Shown here one piece after another: positions 15,903-25,165 of a DNA stretch of 48,846 nt; positions within the stretch are counted from its first letter, which is position 1, and each line of letters opens with the position of its first letter. The DNA is taken from contig JAPOVF010000074.1 in the NCBI GenBank assembly GCA_026708285.1, positions 1 through 48,846 on the forward strand, in the 5' to 3' direction. The notes beneath the pieces are model-generated. The model did not search any database, was not told the origin of the DNA, and saw only the letters and a program-made list of their open reading frames with translations. The position numbers were made by a program, and so were the translations under genes. Source of the DNA: Acidobacteriota bacterium (GTDB taxonomy: Bacteria > Acidobacteriota > Thermoanaerobaculia > Multivoradales > Multivoraceae).

Positions 15903-17521
15903 CCGAGAGCCTCGATCAAGCGGCGCAGGCCCGCTTCGACAGCGCCGTCGATATGGACGGCCAGCACCCGGCGGTCCCGTTCGACCAGCACTTGGTAGTC
16001 GCCCCAGGCCTGGGCGAGCTGGACCTGGCCGAAGGTCAGGCCCTCGCCCGGTATCGAAACGTCGGCGGCCGGCGGATCGGCGGTGATCTGCAGGAACAGA
16101 CCGCGATTGGGGCCGCCCTTGTGGGCTTGGCCGGTCGAGTGGAGGAAACTTGGCCCGAAACCGAGCACGGACGCGCCGCCGGTGCGCCTGGCAACGCCCC
16201 GGCGCAGCGCGTCGAGTAGCTCGCGGTTGCGGCTGCTGCGGTTCAGGTAGGCCGAGACGACGGCGTAGCCGCGGTCTGGAAACGTCGCCAGATGGGTGCC
16301 CAGGAGCTGGGCCAGCCCGAGGTCGCTCACCTCACTCAGCCGGACCACGCCGACGGGCGTTCCAGCATCGCCGACCTTCATCCGCTCGACGTAACGCCGA
16401 GTGACGACCTTGGACGACTCTACGTCCGGCTGGTCGAACGGGTTGACGCCCAGCAGTGCGCCGGCCACCGCCGTGGCGCACTGCCAGCGGAAGAACTCGC
16501 CGCCGAGGTCGCCTGGGAGGTCCGCCTCGATGCGCGTCTGCGGCGCGCCCGCGGGTACACCGGTACTCGCGCCACTGCCCAACACGATGTCGAGCCGGTC
16601 TGGCGCCGGCTCAACGGCCAGGCCCGCCGCCGCGACGGGCAGCAGCAGCACGTCGCCCTTGCCGAGCGACTCGGCGATCAGTTGCTCTACCCAGGCGACC
16701 ATCTCCGCGCAGCCATCAGGCGCATGGAGGTAGAGCTTGTCGCGGCCGCAGTCGTGCGCCGCGGCGAGCAGCAGGCCCAGTTCGACGCCGGGGTTCGTCT
16801 CGTCACGATCGTCTGGCAGGCGGCACGCGGCTGCCATTCGCCGCGCGCCCGCAAGCAGCGGTTCGACATCGATCCCGGCGACCGCGGCCGGAACCAGGCC
16901 GAACGCGGAGAGGACGGAGAACCTGCCACCGATGTCCGGGTGGCCGAAGACGACCGCCGCTCCGGCGGCCCGCGCACGCCGTTCCAGAGCCGAGCCGGGA
17001 TCGGTGATCGCGAGCGCGGAGACCGAAGCCGCATCGCCCAATTGGTCCAGCAGCAGTTCGAACGCCAGCTTCGTCTCGAGCGTGCCGCCCGACTTGGACG
17101 CCGCGATGACCCGCAGCGCCGACGGATCGACGCCGGCAAGCGCGCGGGAGAGCTCGCGAGGGTCCGTCGTGTCGAGGACGCGGAACTCCGCGTCGACCTG
17201 CCGCGGCAGCGCCCGCCACAACAGGTCGGCGCCGAGTGCCGAGCCGCCCATACCGAGCAGCAGGCAGCGGTCGAACGGCGGTCCGACGACGTGCTCGACG
17301 AGCTTCGCGGCTTCCGTATCGACGCGCTTACCGTCGGCGTCGACGAGCGTCAGACGGTGCAGGCGTTCGACATCCAACCAGCCGAGCCACTCCTCCTCGC
17401 CCGAATCGGTCCAGAGCGAGCCGTCGCGGGCCCACAGGCGGGCGGTCCCGTTGATCTCGCGCCACTGCCGACGGCGTTTCTCCAGGGCCGCCGTGAGTTC
17501 AGGGTCCACCTCGACTTGCAT
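15899..17521 (-). CDS. pgi: Glucose-6-phosphate isomerase (Pgi), transaldolase-fusion type
   Basis: The 540-residue protein has the SIS fold of phosphoglucose isomerase: GMGGSALGADL and the phosphate-binding SKSGGTLETKLAF. The C-terminal part FGPSFLHSTGQAHKGG is typical of the Pgi half of bacterial transaldolase-Pgi fusion proteins and carries the catalytic His/Lys region. It interconverts glucose 6-phosphate and fructose 6-phosphate in the cytoplasm. No transaldolase domain is attached and none is encoded next to it. ATG 17521 is chosen; a GTG one codon upstream (17524) is equally possible. Confidence 0.88.
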   Translation of the reverse strand: MQVEVDPELTAALEKRRRQWREINGTARLWARDGSLWTDSGEEEWLGWLDVERLHRLTLVDADGKRVDTEAAKLVEHVVGPPFDRCLLLGMGGSALGADLLWRALPRQVDAEFRVLDTTDPRELSRALAGVDPSALRVIAASKSGGTLETKLAFELLLDQLGDAASVSALAITDPGSALERRARAAGAAVVFGHPDIGGRFSVLSAFGLVPAAVAGIDVEPLLAGARRMAAACRLPDDRDETNPGVELGLLLAAAHDCGRDKLYLHAPDGCAEMVAWVEQLIAESLGKGDVLLLPVAAAGLAVEPAPDRLDIVLGSGASTGVPAGAPQTRIEADLPGDLGGEFFRWQCATAVAGALLGVNPFDQPDVESSKVVTRRYVERMKVGDAGTPVGVVRLSEVSDLGLAQLLGTHLATFPDRGYAVVSAYLNRSSRNRELLDALRRGVARRTGGASVLGFGPSFLHSTGQAHKGGPNRGLFLQITADPPAADVSIPGEGLTFGQVQLAQAWGDYQVLVERDRRVLAVHIDGAVEAGLRRLIEALG

Positions 17522-17579
17522 CACGGTGGCGGATGGTAGCGCCGCCTCAAGACGAACGGACTCCGCCCTGCGGGCGGAT

Positions 17580-17606
17580 GCCGGCCGGAAGGCCGGCGCA
17601 CCCAGT
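17580..17606. repeat. REP-like palindromic element (short copy)
   Basis: GCCGGCCGGAAGGCCGGC followed by GCACCCAGT. It differs at one position from the copy at 35233-35259 and is inverted relative to the one at 27423-27452. It lies between the 3' end of the redoxin gene and the divergent start of pgi. Confidence 0.75.
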
Positions 17607-18709
17607 CAGGGTTCGAAGCGCTCGGCGTAGTTCTCCGGGCCCTCCGCGCGGATATCGCTGAGCCAATCCCCTTCGTAGGGCCATGCCTCGGGGTCCTCTT
17701 CGCTCGGGCCCTGCCAGAAGCGCGCGAATGGACCCTCAGCGCCACCCTCCAGCGACCAGGCCTGGCGGCGGAAGCTCCAACTGTCGGGGACCAGGCGGTG
17801 GGCCTCCCGAAAGTGGCGGACCGCCGCACCGTGGTGACCCTCGAGTTCCAGATGCGAGGCGAGTTCGAAGTGGGCGTGTCCAAGGGACACATCCGCATCG
17901 CGCGGGCGCGATCGTTCGACGACGTCTTCCGGCGAGAGCGCGAATCGACTCGCCGCACCGTTCTCCACCCAATCGCGCAGCGCCCGGTGGTAGGCGTCGG
18001 TGTCGGCCGGGATCTTCGCTGCTTCCGCCAGCATCTCCCCGAAACGACCGGGAACCGCCGACAGAGACCTGAGACTGGGGGCGCCGTCCTCCGGCGGCGC
18101 CGGCGCCGCCTCCGCCGGCCGGACGATCGTGCCCGCTTCGTCGATCCACACCGAACTGGGGATGTTGACCACGCCGAAGAGCCGGGCCAGCAGGTGGTGC
18201 CGGTCGACCAGCGAAGGATGCTTCGGCTTGGCGGCCTCGATGAAGGGGCGGCAGCCTTCGGCCCCCAACGTGTCGAGACCGACCGTGACCAGTTCGAACC
18301 CCTGCGGATGGAGCTCCTCGCGCAACGCCTGCCACCCGGGCAGGTGGGCCGAGCACCCTCAGTAGGGCGCCCAGGCGTAGACGACGACCTGCTGCCCGCG
18401 CAGACTGGACAATCGAAACGGCGTTCCATCGAGATCGGGGAGCTCGAAGTCGGCGTCTTCGGCCGACACCAGGGCTCGGGAGCCGATCGACTCCGGGCCC
18501 ACGGCCCATACGCCGTGCTCCTCCGCGTGAACGACCGGGAGACCGATGGCCTCGGCAACGGCAACCGCGTCCACCTGGCTCGACGACGCCACGGTCCGGT
18601 CGAAGAGCGGTATGCAGGCCGACCCCTTGCAAGCGCCTTCGGGCTTGAGCTGCCAGCCCGTGCCGTCCTCGAACTTCGCTTTGGACACCTTCTTCTCTGT
18701 GAGGATCAT
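17606..18709 (-). CDS. Redoxin-domain selenoprotein (in-frame UGA read as selenocysteine)
   Basis: Reading through one in-frame TGA (18359-18361) gives a continuous 367-residue protein. The N-terminal region contains ACKGSAC (Cys27, Cys32). A thioredoxin/redoxin domain follows (about residues 85-205) in which VVYAWAPY-Sec117-GCSAHLPGW aligns with the redox motif WAxWCGC found in related redoxins, so Sec replaces the catalytic Cys. The sequence continues without a break (ELHPQGFELVTVGLDTLG; VNIPSSVWIDEAGT, the cis-Pro loop). A C-terminal helical domain resembles TPR repeats. ATG 18709 is the best start. A hairpin with a G-containing apical loop lies 14 nt after the UGA. The alternative, two separate genes or a nonsense mutation, is less likely given the motif position and intact downstream codon use. 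Likely role: thiol peroxidase or disulfide oxidoreductase. Confidence 0.75.
18328..18344 (-). promoter_or_regulatory. Candidate bacterial SECIS element
   Basis: On the mRNA a perfect 6-bp stem CCUGCC/GGCAGG encloses the loop CGGGU. It starts 14 nt after the UGA codon, with the apical loop 20 nt after it, within the 16-37 nt window known for bacterial SECIS elements, and with G among the first two loop bases. It overlaps the coding sequence, as expected for bacteria. Confidence 0.6.
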
Positions 18710-18763
18710 GCGACGAGTGTACGCCGGAACAAACCACCGCCCGTGGCCTGTTAGTTTCAACCC

Positions 18764-19900
18764 ATGCCCTACTCAGCCTCACGCGGCCCGACCGAACGGC
18801 CGCGGATCGCCACCGCGGCGGGCCTGATCGTCCTCGCCGGGCTCGCCTTCCTGTTGGCTTCCCGCTGGCAGGGAAGCGTGCTCCAGGCGGACAGCCGCGC
18901 GGAGCCCAGGCCGCCATCGCCGAGCGCCGGGCTCCTGCCCGAAGAACGCTCAACTGTCGAACTGTTCCGGCGGGCGTCGCCGTCCGTCGTCAACATCACG
19001 ACGGTGACGAACCGCCGCAACCTCTTCTCTCGCCGGATCGACCGCGTTCCGGAAGGCAGCGGCACCGGCTTCATCTGGGATGAGCAGGGTCACGTCGTGA
19101 CGAATCTCCACGTCCTGGTCGGGGGCCACGATGCCGTCGTGACTCTGGACGATCAGAGCACCTGGCCGGCCGAACTGGTGGGCGGCGACCCCCACGTCGA
19201 TCTCGCCGTGCTCAAGATCGATGCCCCGGCGGAGAAACTACAGCCGATAGCGGTCGGCACCTCACGTGATCTCGAGGTGGGCCAATCCGTCCTCGCGATC
19301 GGCAACCCGTTCGGACTCGACCACACGTTGACGACGGGCGTGATCAGCGCTCTCGACCGCGAGGTGCCCTCGCTCACCCAACGCGGCCTGATCCGCGGTG
19401 CGATCCAGACCGACGCGGCGATCAATCCCGGAAACTCAGGTGGGCCACTGCTGGACTCCAGCGGACGGCTGATCGGCGTGAACACACAGATCGTTCCGTC
19501 GGCTGCCGGCGCCTGGGCAGGTATCGGATTCGCCATTCCCGTCGATACCGTGAACTGGGTCGTCCCGGAACTCATCGCCCACGGCGCGGTCGAGCGGCCG
19601 CTGATCGGCGTCGAACTGAACGACTCCCTGCTACGTTCCCGCGGCATCCGGGGAGCGCTGATCACCAGCGTGGTGCCCGGCTCCGGCGCTGACAAGGCTG
19701 GAATCCGGGCAAGCCGGCGAACCCGCGGCGGCATCATCCTCGGCGATCTGATCACCTCCATCGAGGGTCGATCCGTCGCCTCGATCAACGATGTCCACAC
19801 GATTCTCGAGAGCTACCGCGTCGGAGACGTGGTCACCGTGAGCGTCGTCCGGGGCGACGGCGAAGAGGAACTGAACGTCCGGCTCTCCTCGTCGCGCTGA
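18764..19900 (+). CDS. HtrA/DegP-type serine protease with PDZ domain
   Basis: The 378-residue protein has an N-terminal hydrophobic anchor (about residues 17-32), then a trypsin-like domain with catalytic triad His116 (VVTNLHVL), Asp146 (HVDLAVLKI) and Ser225 (NPGNSGGPLLD). One C-terminal PDZ domain follows (about 275-375; GALITSVVPGSGADKAGI, GDLITSIEGRSV). It acts in the periplasm on misfolded proteins and resembles DegS/HhoB more than two-PDZ DegP. The gene is divergent from the selenoprotein gene across a gap of 54 bases that should hold both promoters. Confidence 0.93.
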   Translation: MPYSASRGPTERPRIATAAGLIVLAGLAFLLASRWQGSVLQADSRAEPRPPSPSAGLLPEERSTVELFRRASPSVVNITTVTNRRNLFSRRIDRVPEGSGTGFIWDEQGHVVTNLHVLVGGHDAVVTLDDQSTWPAELVGGDPHVDLAVLKIDAPAEKLQPIAVGTSRDLEVGQSVLAIGNPFGLDHTLTTGVISALDREVPSLTQRGLIRGAIQTDAAINPGNSGGPLLDSSGRLIGVNTQIVPSAAGAWAGIGFAIPVDTVNWVVPELIAHGAVERPLIGVELNDSLLRSRGIRGALITSVVPGSGADKAGIRASRRTRGGIILGDLITSIEGRSVASINDVHTILESYRVGDVVTVSVVRGDGEEELNVRLSSSR

Positions 19901-19948
19901 CCCCAGGGGCCGGGAAGGACCTGGAGGCGCTAACATCCGGCGCCGACC

Positions 19949-21721
19949 ATGCTTCAACGCGATCTCCTGCCGCGGGCGGCGCTTGTCGCCGCCCTTCTGA
20001 CGTTCGTTTCTGACGTCCCGCTCGCCGACGCACAATCGGCGCCCGAGCCCGAACGCGGTGACATCGTCCCGGTCACGGACGCCATGCTCCAGAACCCGAG
20101 CGACGACGACTGGCTGATGTGGCGCCGGACGCTCGACGGCTGGGGCTACAGCCCGCTCGACCAGGTCACCCCCGAGAACGTCGGCAAGCTGCGGATGGTC
20201 TGGTCCCGCGGCCTGAGCGAGGGACGCCAGCAGGGGACGCCGCTCGCCTACGACGGCGTGCTGTACATGCCGAACCCCATCGACGTCATCCAGGCCATCG
20301 ACGCGGTGTCCGGTGACCTCATCTGGGAGTACCGGCGCGAGCACCCGGACAACATCCTCCAGCAGGTCGGAGGCCTCGCCGCGAACAACCGCAACATCGC
20401 GATCCACGGCGGCCTGATCATCGACACCAGCGTCGACAACTTCGTCTTCGCGCTCGATGCCGTGACGGGCGAGCTGGTCTGGGAGACGATGATCCTCGAC
20501 TACAAGACGCAGCCGGCGATGCACAGCTCCGGCCCGATCATCGCCGACGGCAAGGTAATCTCGGGCCGAAGCTGCCTGCCCCGCGGCGGGCCCGACTCCT
20601 GCGTCATCGTCGCTCACGACGCGGAGACGGGGGCCGAACTCTGGCGGCGCCGCACGGTTCCCGCTCCCGGCGAGCCGGGCGACGAGACCTGGGGCGACAT
20701 CCCGTTCGAGGACCGCACCCACGTCGGCACCTGGATGGTGCCGAGCTACGACCCGGGGCTGGAACTGATCTACATCGGCACTTCGGTGACCTCGCCGGCG
20801 CCGAAGTTCCTGCTCGGCGGCAGGGATCTCAGGCACCTGTACCACAACTCCACGCTCGCGCTCGACGCGAACACCGGCGAGATCGCCTGGCATTACCAGC
20901 ATCTGAACGACCACTGGGACCTCGACCATCCCTTCGAGCGCATGCTCGTCGATACCTCCGTCGCCCCCGACGCCGACGAAGTCGACTGGATCAACCCCCG
21001 CCTCGAACCCGGCGAGACGCGCAAGGTGATGACCGGGATTCCCGGCAAAACGGGCGTCGTCTACACGCTAGACCGCGAGACCGGCGAGTTCCTGTGGGCG
21101 CGGCCGACGATCCGGCAGAACGTGATCAGCACGATCGACGGCGCTACCGGGGCGGTCACCGAGAACTCGGAAGTCGTGTTCCGGGAACTTGGCCAGGAGG
21201 CGTACGTCTGCCCCACCTACATCGGCGGCAAGGACTGGCAGGCGGGCGCCTACAGTCCGCGGACGAACGCGATGTACGTGCCGATGCGCAACTCCTGCGC
21301 CCTGATGACGGCGACCCGCGCCGGCCGGCTCCAGATCTACGCCCTGGACGCCGAGCACCAGATCGCGCCCGGGACCGACCTGAGCGGATCCGTCCACGCC
21401 GTGTCCGCCGAGACGGGCAAGTCGCTCTGGACCTACGAGCAGCGTGCCGGCCTGATGTCGCTCTTCGTCACCGGCGGCGGCCTGGTCTTCGTCGGCGACG
21501 GCAACGGCCGGTTCCGCGCGCTGGACGACAAGACCGGCGAGAGCCTCTGGGAGATCAACCTCGGCTCGCCCGTGACCGGCTTCCCGATCACCTACGCAGT
21601 CGACGGCCGCCAGTACGTCGCGGCCAGCACGGGCAACCGGTCGGCGGCCCTGCTGTCCGGACTCACGCCGGAGCTGCGGCCCAGTTCGGGCAACAACCTG
21701 TTCGTGTTCGCGCTACCCTGA
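19949..21721 (+). CDS. PQQ-dependent (quinoprotein) dehydrogenase
   Basis: The 590-residue protein has a cleavable signal peptide (about residues 1-28) and an eight-bladed propeller with repeated tryptophan-docking motifs (e.g. DAVSGDLIWEYRRE, DAVTGELVWET, DKTGESLWEINLGSPVTG). This matches the membrane-free, secreted alcohol dehydrogenase family using PQQ. It oxidises an alcohol or sugar in the periplasm, passing electrons to a cytochrome or quinone. There is no attached cytochrome c domain (no CxxCH) and no adjacent cytochrome gene. The downstream DUF1330 gene begins 29 bases after the stop. Confidence 0.92.
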   Translation: MLQRDLLPRAALVAALLTFVSDVPLADAQSAPEPERGDIVPVTDAMLQNPSDDDWLMWRRTLDGWGYSPLDQVTPENVGKLRMVWSRGLSEGRQQGTPLAYDGVLYMPNPIDVIQAIDAVSGDLIWEYRREHPDNILQQVGGLAANNRNIAIHGGLIIDTSVDNFVFALDAVTGELVWETMILDYKTQPAMHSSGPIIADGKVISGRSCLPRGGPDSCVIVAHDAETGAELWRRRTVPAPGEPGDETWGDIPFEDRTHVGTWMVPSYDPGLELIYIGTSVTSPAPKFLLGGRDLRHLYHNSTLALDANTGEIAWHYQHLNDHWDLDHPFERMLVDTSVAPDADEVDWINPRLEPGETRKVMTGIPGKTGVVYTLDRETGEFLWARPTIRQNVISTIDGATGAVTENSEVVFRELGQEAYVCPTYIGGKDWQAGAYSPRTNAMYVPMRNSCALMTATRAGRLQIYALDAEHQIAPGTDLSGSVHAVSAETGKSLWTYEQRAGLMSLFVTGGGLVFVGDGNGRFRALDDKTGESLWEINLGSPVTGFPITYAVDGRQYVAASTGNRSAALLSGLTPELRPSSGNNLFVFALP

Positions 21722-21750
21722 CACTCAACCCACGGCTAGGAGGCCCCACC

Positions 21751-22038
21751 ATGGCTGGATACGCGATCATCAGTGTCGAAGTGAAAGACGAAGACGCCTA
21801 CAACCGCGCTCTGGAGCAAGTGCCGGCGGTCGTCGAGGCCCACGGCGGCAGGTACCTGGTACGAGGCGGCGTCGCCGAGGCCATCCGTGGCGACTGGAAG
21901 CCCGACCGTCTCGTCATCGTCGAGTTCGACAGCGTCGAACAGGCGAGGAAATGGCAGGACGGGGCCGACTTCGCCGACCTGAGAGAGAAGCTCAGCCAGG
22001 CGGCCAACACGGATGTCGTGATCGTCGAGGGCGTGTAG
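21751..22038 (+). CDS. DUF1330 family protein
   Basis: The 95-residue protein (GYAIISVEVKDEDAYNRALE; HGGRYLVRGG; RLVIVEFDSVEQARKWQ) matches the small ferredoxin-like dimeric alpha/beta barrel family DUF1330. No enzymatic role is established for the family. The start ATG at 21751 follows a strong ribosome-binding site (TAGGAGGCCCCACC). It is probably co-transcribed with the PQQ dehydrogenase. Confidence 0.9.
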   Translation: MAGYAIISVEVKDEDAYNRALEQVPAVVEAHGGRYLVRGGVAEAIRGDWKPDRLVIVEFDSVEQARKWQDGADFADLREKLSQAANTDVVIVEGV

Positions 22039-22048
22039 CGCCTCGCGG

Positions 22049-22067
22049 CGAACCGCGCCGCGGTTCG
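22049..22067. terminator. Hairpin between convergent DUF1330 gene and tRNA-Gln
   Basis: CGAACCG-CGCCG-CGGTTCG forms a 7-bp perfect stem with a 5-nt loop, sited between the stop of the plus-strand DUF1330 gene and the 3' end of the minus-strand tRNA. It may terminate both. There is no T-run. Confidence 0.4.
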
Positions 22068-22073
22068 GCAGAG

Positions 22074-22147
22074 TGGCTGGGAGGCAGGGATTCGAACCCC
22101 GATTCTACGGTCCAGAGCCGCATGTCCTACCGTTAGACGACCTCCCA
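22074..22147 (-). tRNA. tRNA-Gln (anticodon CTG)
   Basis: On the minus strand a complete cloverleaf can be folded: acceptor UGGGAGG/CCUCCCA with the U-A first pair typical of tRNA-Gln, a D-arm around GUCUAACGGUAGGAC, an anticodon stem UGCGG/CCGUA with loop CUCUGGA (anticodon CUG), and a T-arm GGGGUUCGAAUCCC. The CCA end is encoded (22074-22076). Confidence 0.95.
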
Positions 22148-22220
22148 GCGGTAGCGGCAAGCCGGGCAGTTTACCGCGAACGGCGGCGATTGTCCGCCGG
22201 CTACGCCGAGGGTGCAAGCG

Positions 22221-22466
22221 TTACATCTCGTGCCGGGAACTCGGCAGCAACGGCATCTCGGGCTGGCATCTCCCTTCAGCGAAAAAGTCGTCCGAGAACT
22301 TCCCCGCGACCTCGTCGAGCCACGCCCAGTTCGCCGCGATGGGCTCCAGGATGACGGCTGCGCCGCGCTTGCGGATGCGCACCTCCGCGCCCTCCATCTG
22401 GAACTCCTTCGGCAACCGCACTGCTTGAGAGCGGCCGGACCAGAACAGCTTGGCAGTTTTGGGCAT
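22221..22466 (-). CDS. VapB-type (AbrB/SpoVT fold) antitoxin, orphan
   Basis: The 81-residue protein begins MPKTAKLFWSGRSQAVRLPK, the hallmark of VapB/AbrB-like antitoxins, followed by VRIRKRGAAVILEP. The ATG at 22466 follows GGGAGGTGCGT. A VapC PIN toxin gene is expected immediately downstream, but the next 70 bases are followed by tRNA-Gln and contain no PIN reading frame. The toxin has probably been lost, possibly together with a recombination event at the tRNA. Confidence 0.8.
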   Translation of the reverse strand: MPKTAKLFWSGRSQAVRLPKEFQMEGAEVRIRKRGAAVILEPIAANWAWLDEVAGKFSDDFFAEGRCQPEMPLLPSSRHEM

Positions 22467-22659
22467 ACGCACCTCCCAAGAAGGTACACAGCATTGCATA
22501 CCATCGGCGTGCGCAGCACGCCCGACCGGGAGCGACGGTCCTGTCCGCCGACGCCGCCAGGCCCCATGCCGGGAGCCCGCTCGAAGTCGGGCCTCACCTG
22601 TCTGCTAGCCTGCCCGGGTTCAGCTCGTTCACTTCCGCCGAACCAGAGGAGATTGCCCC

Positions 22660-22959
22660 ATGTACCTCGTAGTCGTCGCGACTCACAAGGCAGGAAGGGA
22701 AGAGGAGCGGGCCGGTCTGCAGAGCGCCTTCACCGCCTACCTGCGGGACGCCGCCGGTCATCCCGACGTAACGCTTCATCACGGTGGACAGACGCTCGAC
22801 GAGAGCGGCGACACCGCTACCGGACTGCTCCTGGTGCTCGAAGCACCCTCGCTCGACGCGGCGCAGGCCTTTGTCGCCGGCAGTCCCTACGCCAAGGCGG
22901 GAATCATCGCCGAAACCCAGATCCGGCCCTGGAACTGGCTGACCGGCCGGCCCGGCTGA
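22660..22959 (+). CDS. YciI-like protein
   Basis: A 99-residue protein of the YciI/ferredoxin-like family (MYLVVVATHKAGREEERAGL; GLLLVLEAPSLDAAQAFVAG; SPYAKAGI; WNWLTG). The family forms small dimers; a muconolactone-isomerase-like role has been suggested for some, and none is proven for this one. A ribosome-binding site AGAGGAGATTGCCCC precedes the ATG. It lies 44 bases before the flavin monooxygenase gene and may belong to the same aromatic-compound route. Confidence 0.85.
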   Translation: MYLVVVATHKAGREEERAGLQSAFTAYLRDAAGHPDVTLHHGGQTLDESGDTATGLLLVLEAPSLDAAQAFVAGSPYAKAGIIAETQIRPWNWLTGRPG

Positions 22960-23003
22960 CTCGCTTCGCAGCGTAGTTCGACTCGCGCTCCTGGCGCCGC
23001 GTC

Positions 23004-24548
23004 GTGAGCGAGCACAAGAAGTACGACGTACTGATCGTCGGCTGCGGGCCGACGGGCGCCACGCTCGCCAACCTGCTTCGGGCGCGCGGCCGATCGGTGG
23101 CGATCTTTGACCGCGAGCCGGACGTCTATCCCACGCCGCGGGCGATGGTCCTCGACCCGGAGAGCTGCCGCATCTACACGTCCATGGGGATCCTCCAGAG
23201 GCTGATCCCCGAGGACGCCTCGCCGTACGCGCGGAACGAGTTCGTCGACGCGAAACGTCGACCGCTCATGACGCTCGACTTTCTGCGGGCCCGGGAGCGG
23301 TTCGGGTTCCCGATGGGCGGCATGGTGTTCCACCAGCCCGCGCTCGAGCGATTGCTGCGCGACGACTTCGCGAAGGGCGTCGCAGTCGACGCGTTCCTCG
23401 GCTACGACGTGTCCGCCGTCGACGGTGTGGGTGAAGCCGCAAAGGTGGTCGCGACGAACCGCGACACGGGCGAGCGCCATGAGTTCACCGGGCGCTACGC
23501 CGTCGGAGCTGACGGCGGCGGCAGTTTCTGCCGTTCGGCGATGGGGTCGGAGCGGGTCGAGTTCGGCTACCGGCGCCAGTGGATCGTCGTCGACCTCGTC
23601 GTCCACGACCAGAAGCTCTTCGATTCCCTTCCGGACGGTTCCGAGATCAGGTGCCGGCGCAACCGTTCGGTCGTGTACTTCAAGGGGCACCACAAGCATG
23701 TCCGTTTCGACTTCGAAGCCGGGGAGGCGCTAGCCCGGAACTTCACCGCCGAAGACGCCCTCGAGGCGATCTCCGAGTACTTCGACCCGTCTTCGTGCGA
23801 GATCCTCCGTACTCAGCCATTCCTCTTCCACGGCTCGATGCCGAAGGCGTGGCGCGCCGGTCGACTGCTGCTGGCCGGGGATGCAGCCCATCAGTCGCCG
23901 CCCTTCTCCGGCCAGGGCCTCAACATGGGCATCCGCGACGCGGTGAACCTGGCCTTCAAGTTCGAGCTCCTGTTTCGGGGGCTCGCCGGACCGGCGCTTC
24001 TGGACACCTACCAGGAAGAGTGCTGGGACCACTGCGCGCGCCTGATCGAGGGCGCATCGAAGCGGGGCAGGATGATCAGCGCCTCGACTCCGCTCGCCAT
24101 CGCGAACCGCAACTACTCCTTCTTCCGCGGCCGCCGGAAGAGAAAGACCGGCTTCTCCCTGATGCGGCGCATGACCAACCGGCAGCCCTACCAACGGGGG
24201 CTGATCGGGGGCTCGGAGGCCTCCGGGGGACGCATGATCAGGCCCCGCGTGACGACCGCCGGCGGCGAAGCCTGGCTCGACGATCTGCTGGGTCCGGAGT
24301 TCTCCCTCATTGTGAGTTCCCCGACCACCGGCGCCGACATGGACTGGTTCAGGGAGGTCCTCGGCGGCATCGTCCTCCAGCTCGGCCGCGACCTTTCCGA
24401 CGCGAACGGCGAACTCACCCGCTGGCTTGGCCGGAACAACGCGTCCAGCGTGTTGATTCGGCCCGACCGCTACGTCTACGAGACGGGCGACGACGGTTCC
24501 AGCCTCTGCCGGTCCCTCAGGCGAGAGCTGGAGTCATTCCAGAGCTGA
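23004..24548 (+). CDS. FAD-dependent aromatic-ring monooxygenase (PheA/TfdB family)
   Basis: The 514-residue protein has the three group A flavoprotein hydroxylase motifs: GCGPTGA (GxGxxG, residues 13-19), the DG motif YAVGADGGGS, and the GD motif LLLAGDAAHQSPPFSGQGLN. It is expected to hydroxylate a phenolic or similar aromatic with NAD(P)H and O2, resembling 3-(3-hydroxyphenyl)propionate or phenol hydroxylases. A short C-terminal thioredoxin-like domain (about residues 415-510) is present. The start is the GTG at 23004. Substrate is unknown. Confidence 0.9.
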   Translation: MSEHKKYDVLIVGCGPTGATLANLLRARGRSVAIFDREPDVYPTPRAMVLDPESCRIYTSMGILQRLIPEDASPYARNEFVDAKRRPLMTLDFLRARERFGFPMGGMVFHQPALERLLRDDFAKGVAVDAFLGYDVSAVDGVGEAAKVVATNRDTGERHEFTGRYAVGADGGGSFCRSAMGSERVEFGYRRQWIVVDLVVHDQKLFDSLPDGSEIRCRRNRSVVYFKGHHKHVRFDFEAGEALARNFTAEDALEAISEYFDPSSCEILRTQPFLFHGSMPKAWRAGRLLLAGDAAHQSPPFSGQGLNMGIRDAVNLAFKFELLFRGLAGPALLDTYQEECWDHCARLIEGASKRGRMISASTPLAIANRNYSFFRGRRKRKTGFSLMRRMTNRQPYQRGLIGGSEASGGRMIRPRVTTAGGEAWLDDLLGPEFSLIVSSPTTGADMDWFREVLGGIVLQLGRDLSDANGELTRWLGRNNASSVLIRPDRYVYETGDDGSSLCRSLRRELESFQS

Positions 24549-24652
24549 GCACCACGTGGCGGGCGAGCCCTTGACCTCACCCCGCGTTTCATTCACTGTA
24601 TGACCAGCCAGTAAGTCGCCGCCCCGCAACGGCCTTCGAGGAGAACGAACTC

Positions 24653-25165
24653 ATGGCGATCGCCTTCACGCTGAACGGCAAGTCGACCACGGTCGACGCG
24701 CCCCCGGAGATGCCCCTGCTCTGGGTTCTCCGCGACGAACTCGACCTCAAGGGCACCAAGTTCGGCTGCGGCCGGTCCTTCTGCGGGGCCTGCACCGTGC
24801 ACGTCGACGGCGAGCCCGAGCGCAGTTGCCGCATGCCGGTTTCGCGCGCCGAGGGCAAGGAGATCACGACGATCGAGGGCCTGTCCGAGGACGGCGCCCA
24901 TCCCGTGCAGCTCGCCTGGCAGGAGATCGACGTACCCCAGTGCGGCTACTGCCAGGCCGGCCAGATCATGTCGGCCTCGGCGCTCCTGGCGAACAACCCG
25001 GCGCCGACTGACGGCGACATCGACGAGGCGATGAGCGGGAACATCTGCCGGTGCGCGACCTACAACCGCATCCGGGCCGCCATCCACCGTGCCGCGGACA
25101 TCGCGCAGGCTCCATCGGCCACCAGCCACGAGACGGCCACGGGAGCGGGAGGGAGTGAGGCATGA
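24653..25165 (+). CDS. [2Fe-2S] subunit of molybdenum hydroxylase (IorA/CoxS-like)
   Basis: The 170-residue protein carries two [2Fe-2S] sites. The first is plant-ferredoxin-like ([17 protein letters not shown]; Cys39, Cys44, Cys47 and Cys59). The second is the helical alpha-domain ([11 protein letters not shown] and NICRCATYN; Cys97, Cys100, Cys132, Cys134). It transfers electrons from the molybdenum site of the partner subunit. The stop overlaps the ATG of the catalytic subunit (ATGA). Confidence 0.93.
   Translation: MAIAFTLNGKSTTVDAPPEMPLLWVLRDELDLKGTKFGCGRSFCGACTVHVDGEPERSCRMPVSRAEGKEITTIEGLSEDGAHPVQLAWQEIDVPQCGYCQAGQIMSASALLANNPAPTDGDIDEAMSGNICRCATYNRIRAAIHRAADIAQAPSATSHETATGAGGSEA

Noticed and set aside
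22148-22220. VapC toxin expected beside the VapB antitoxin
   Set aside because: The 70-base gap before tRNA-Gln has no PIN motif on either strand.
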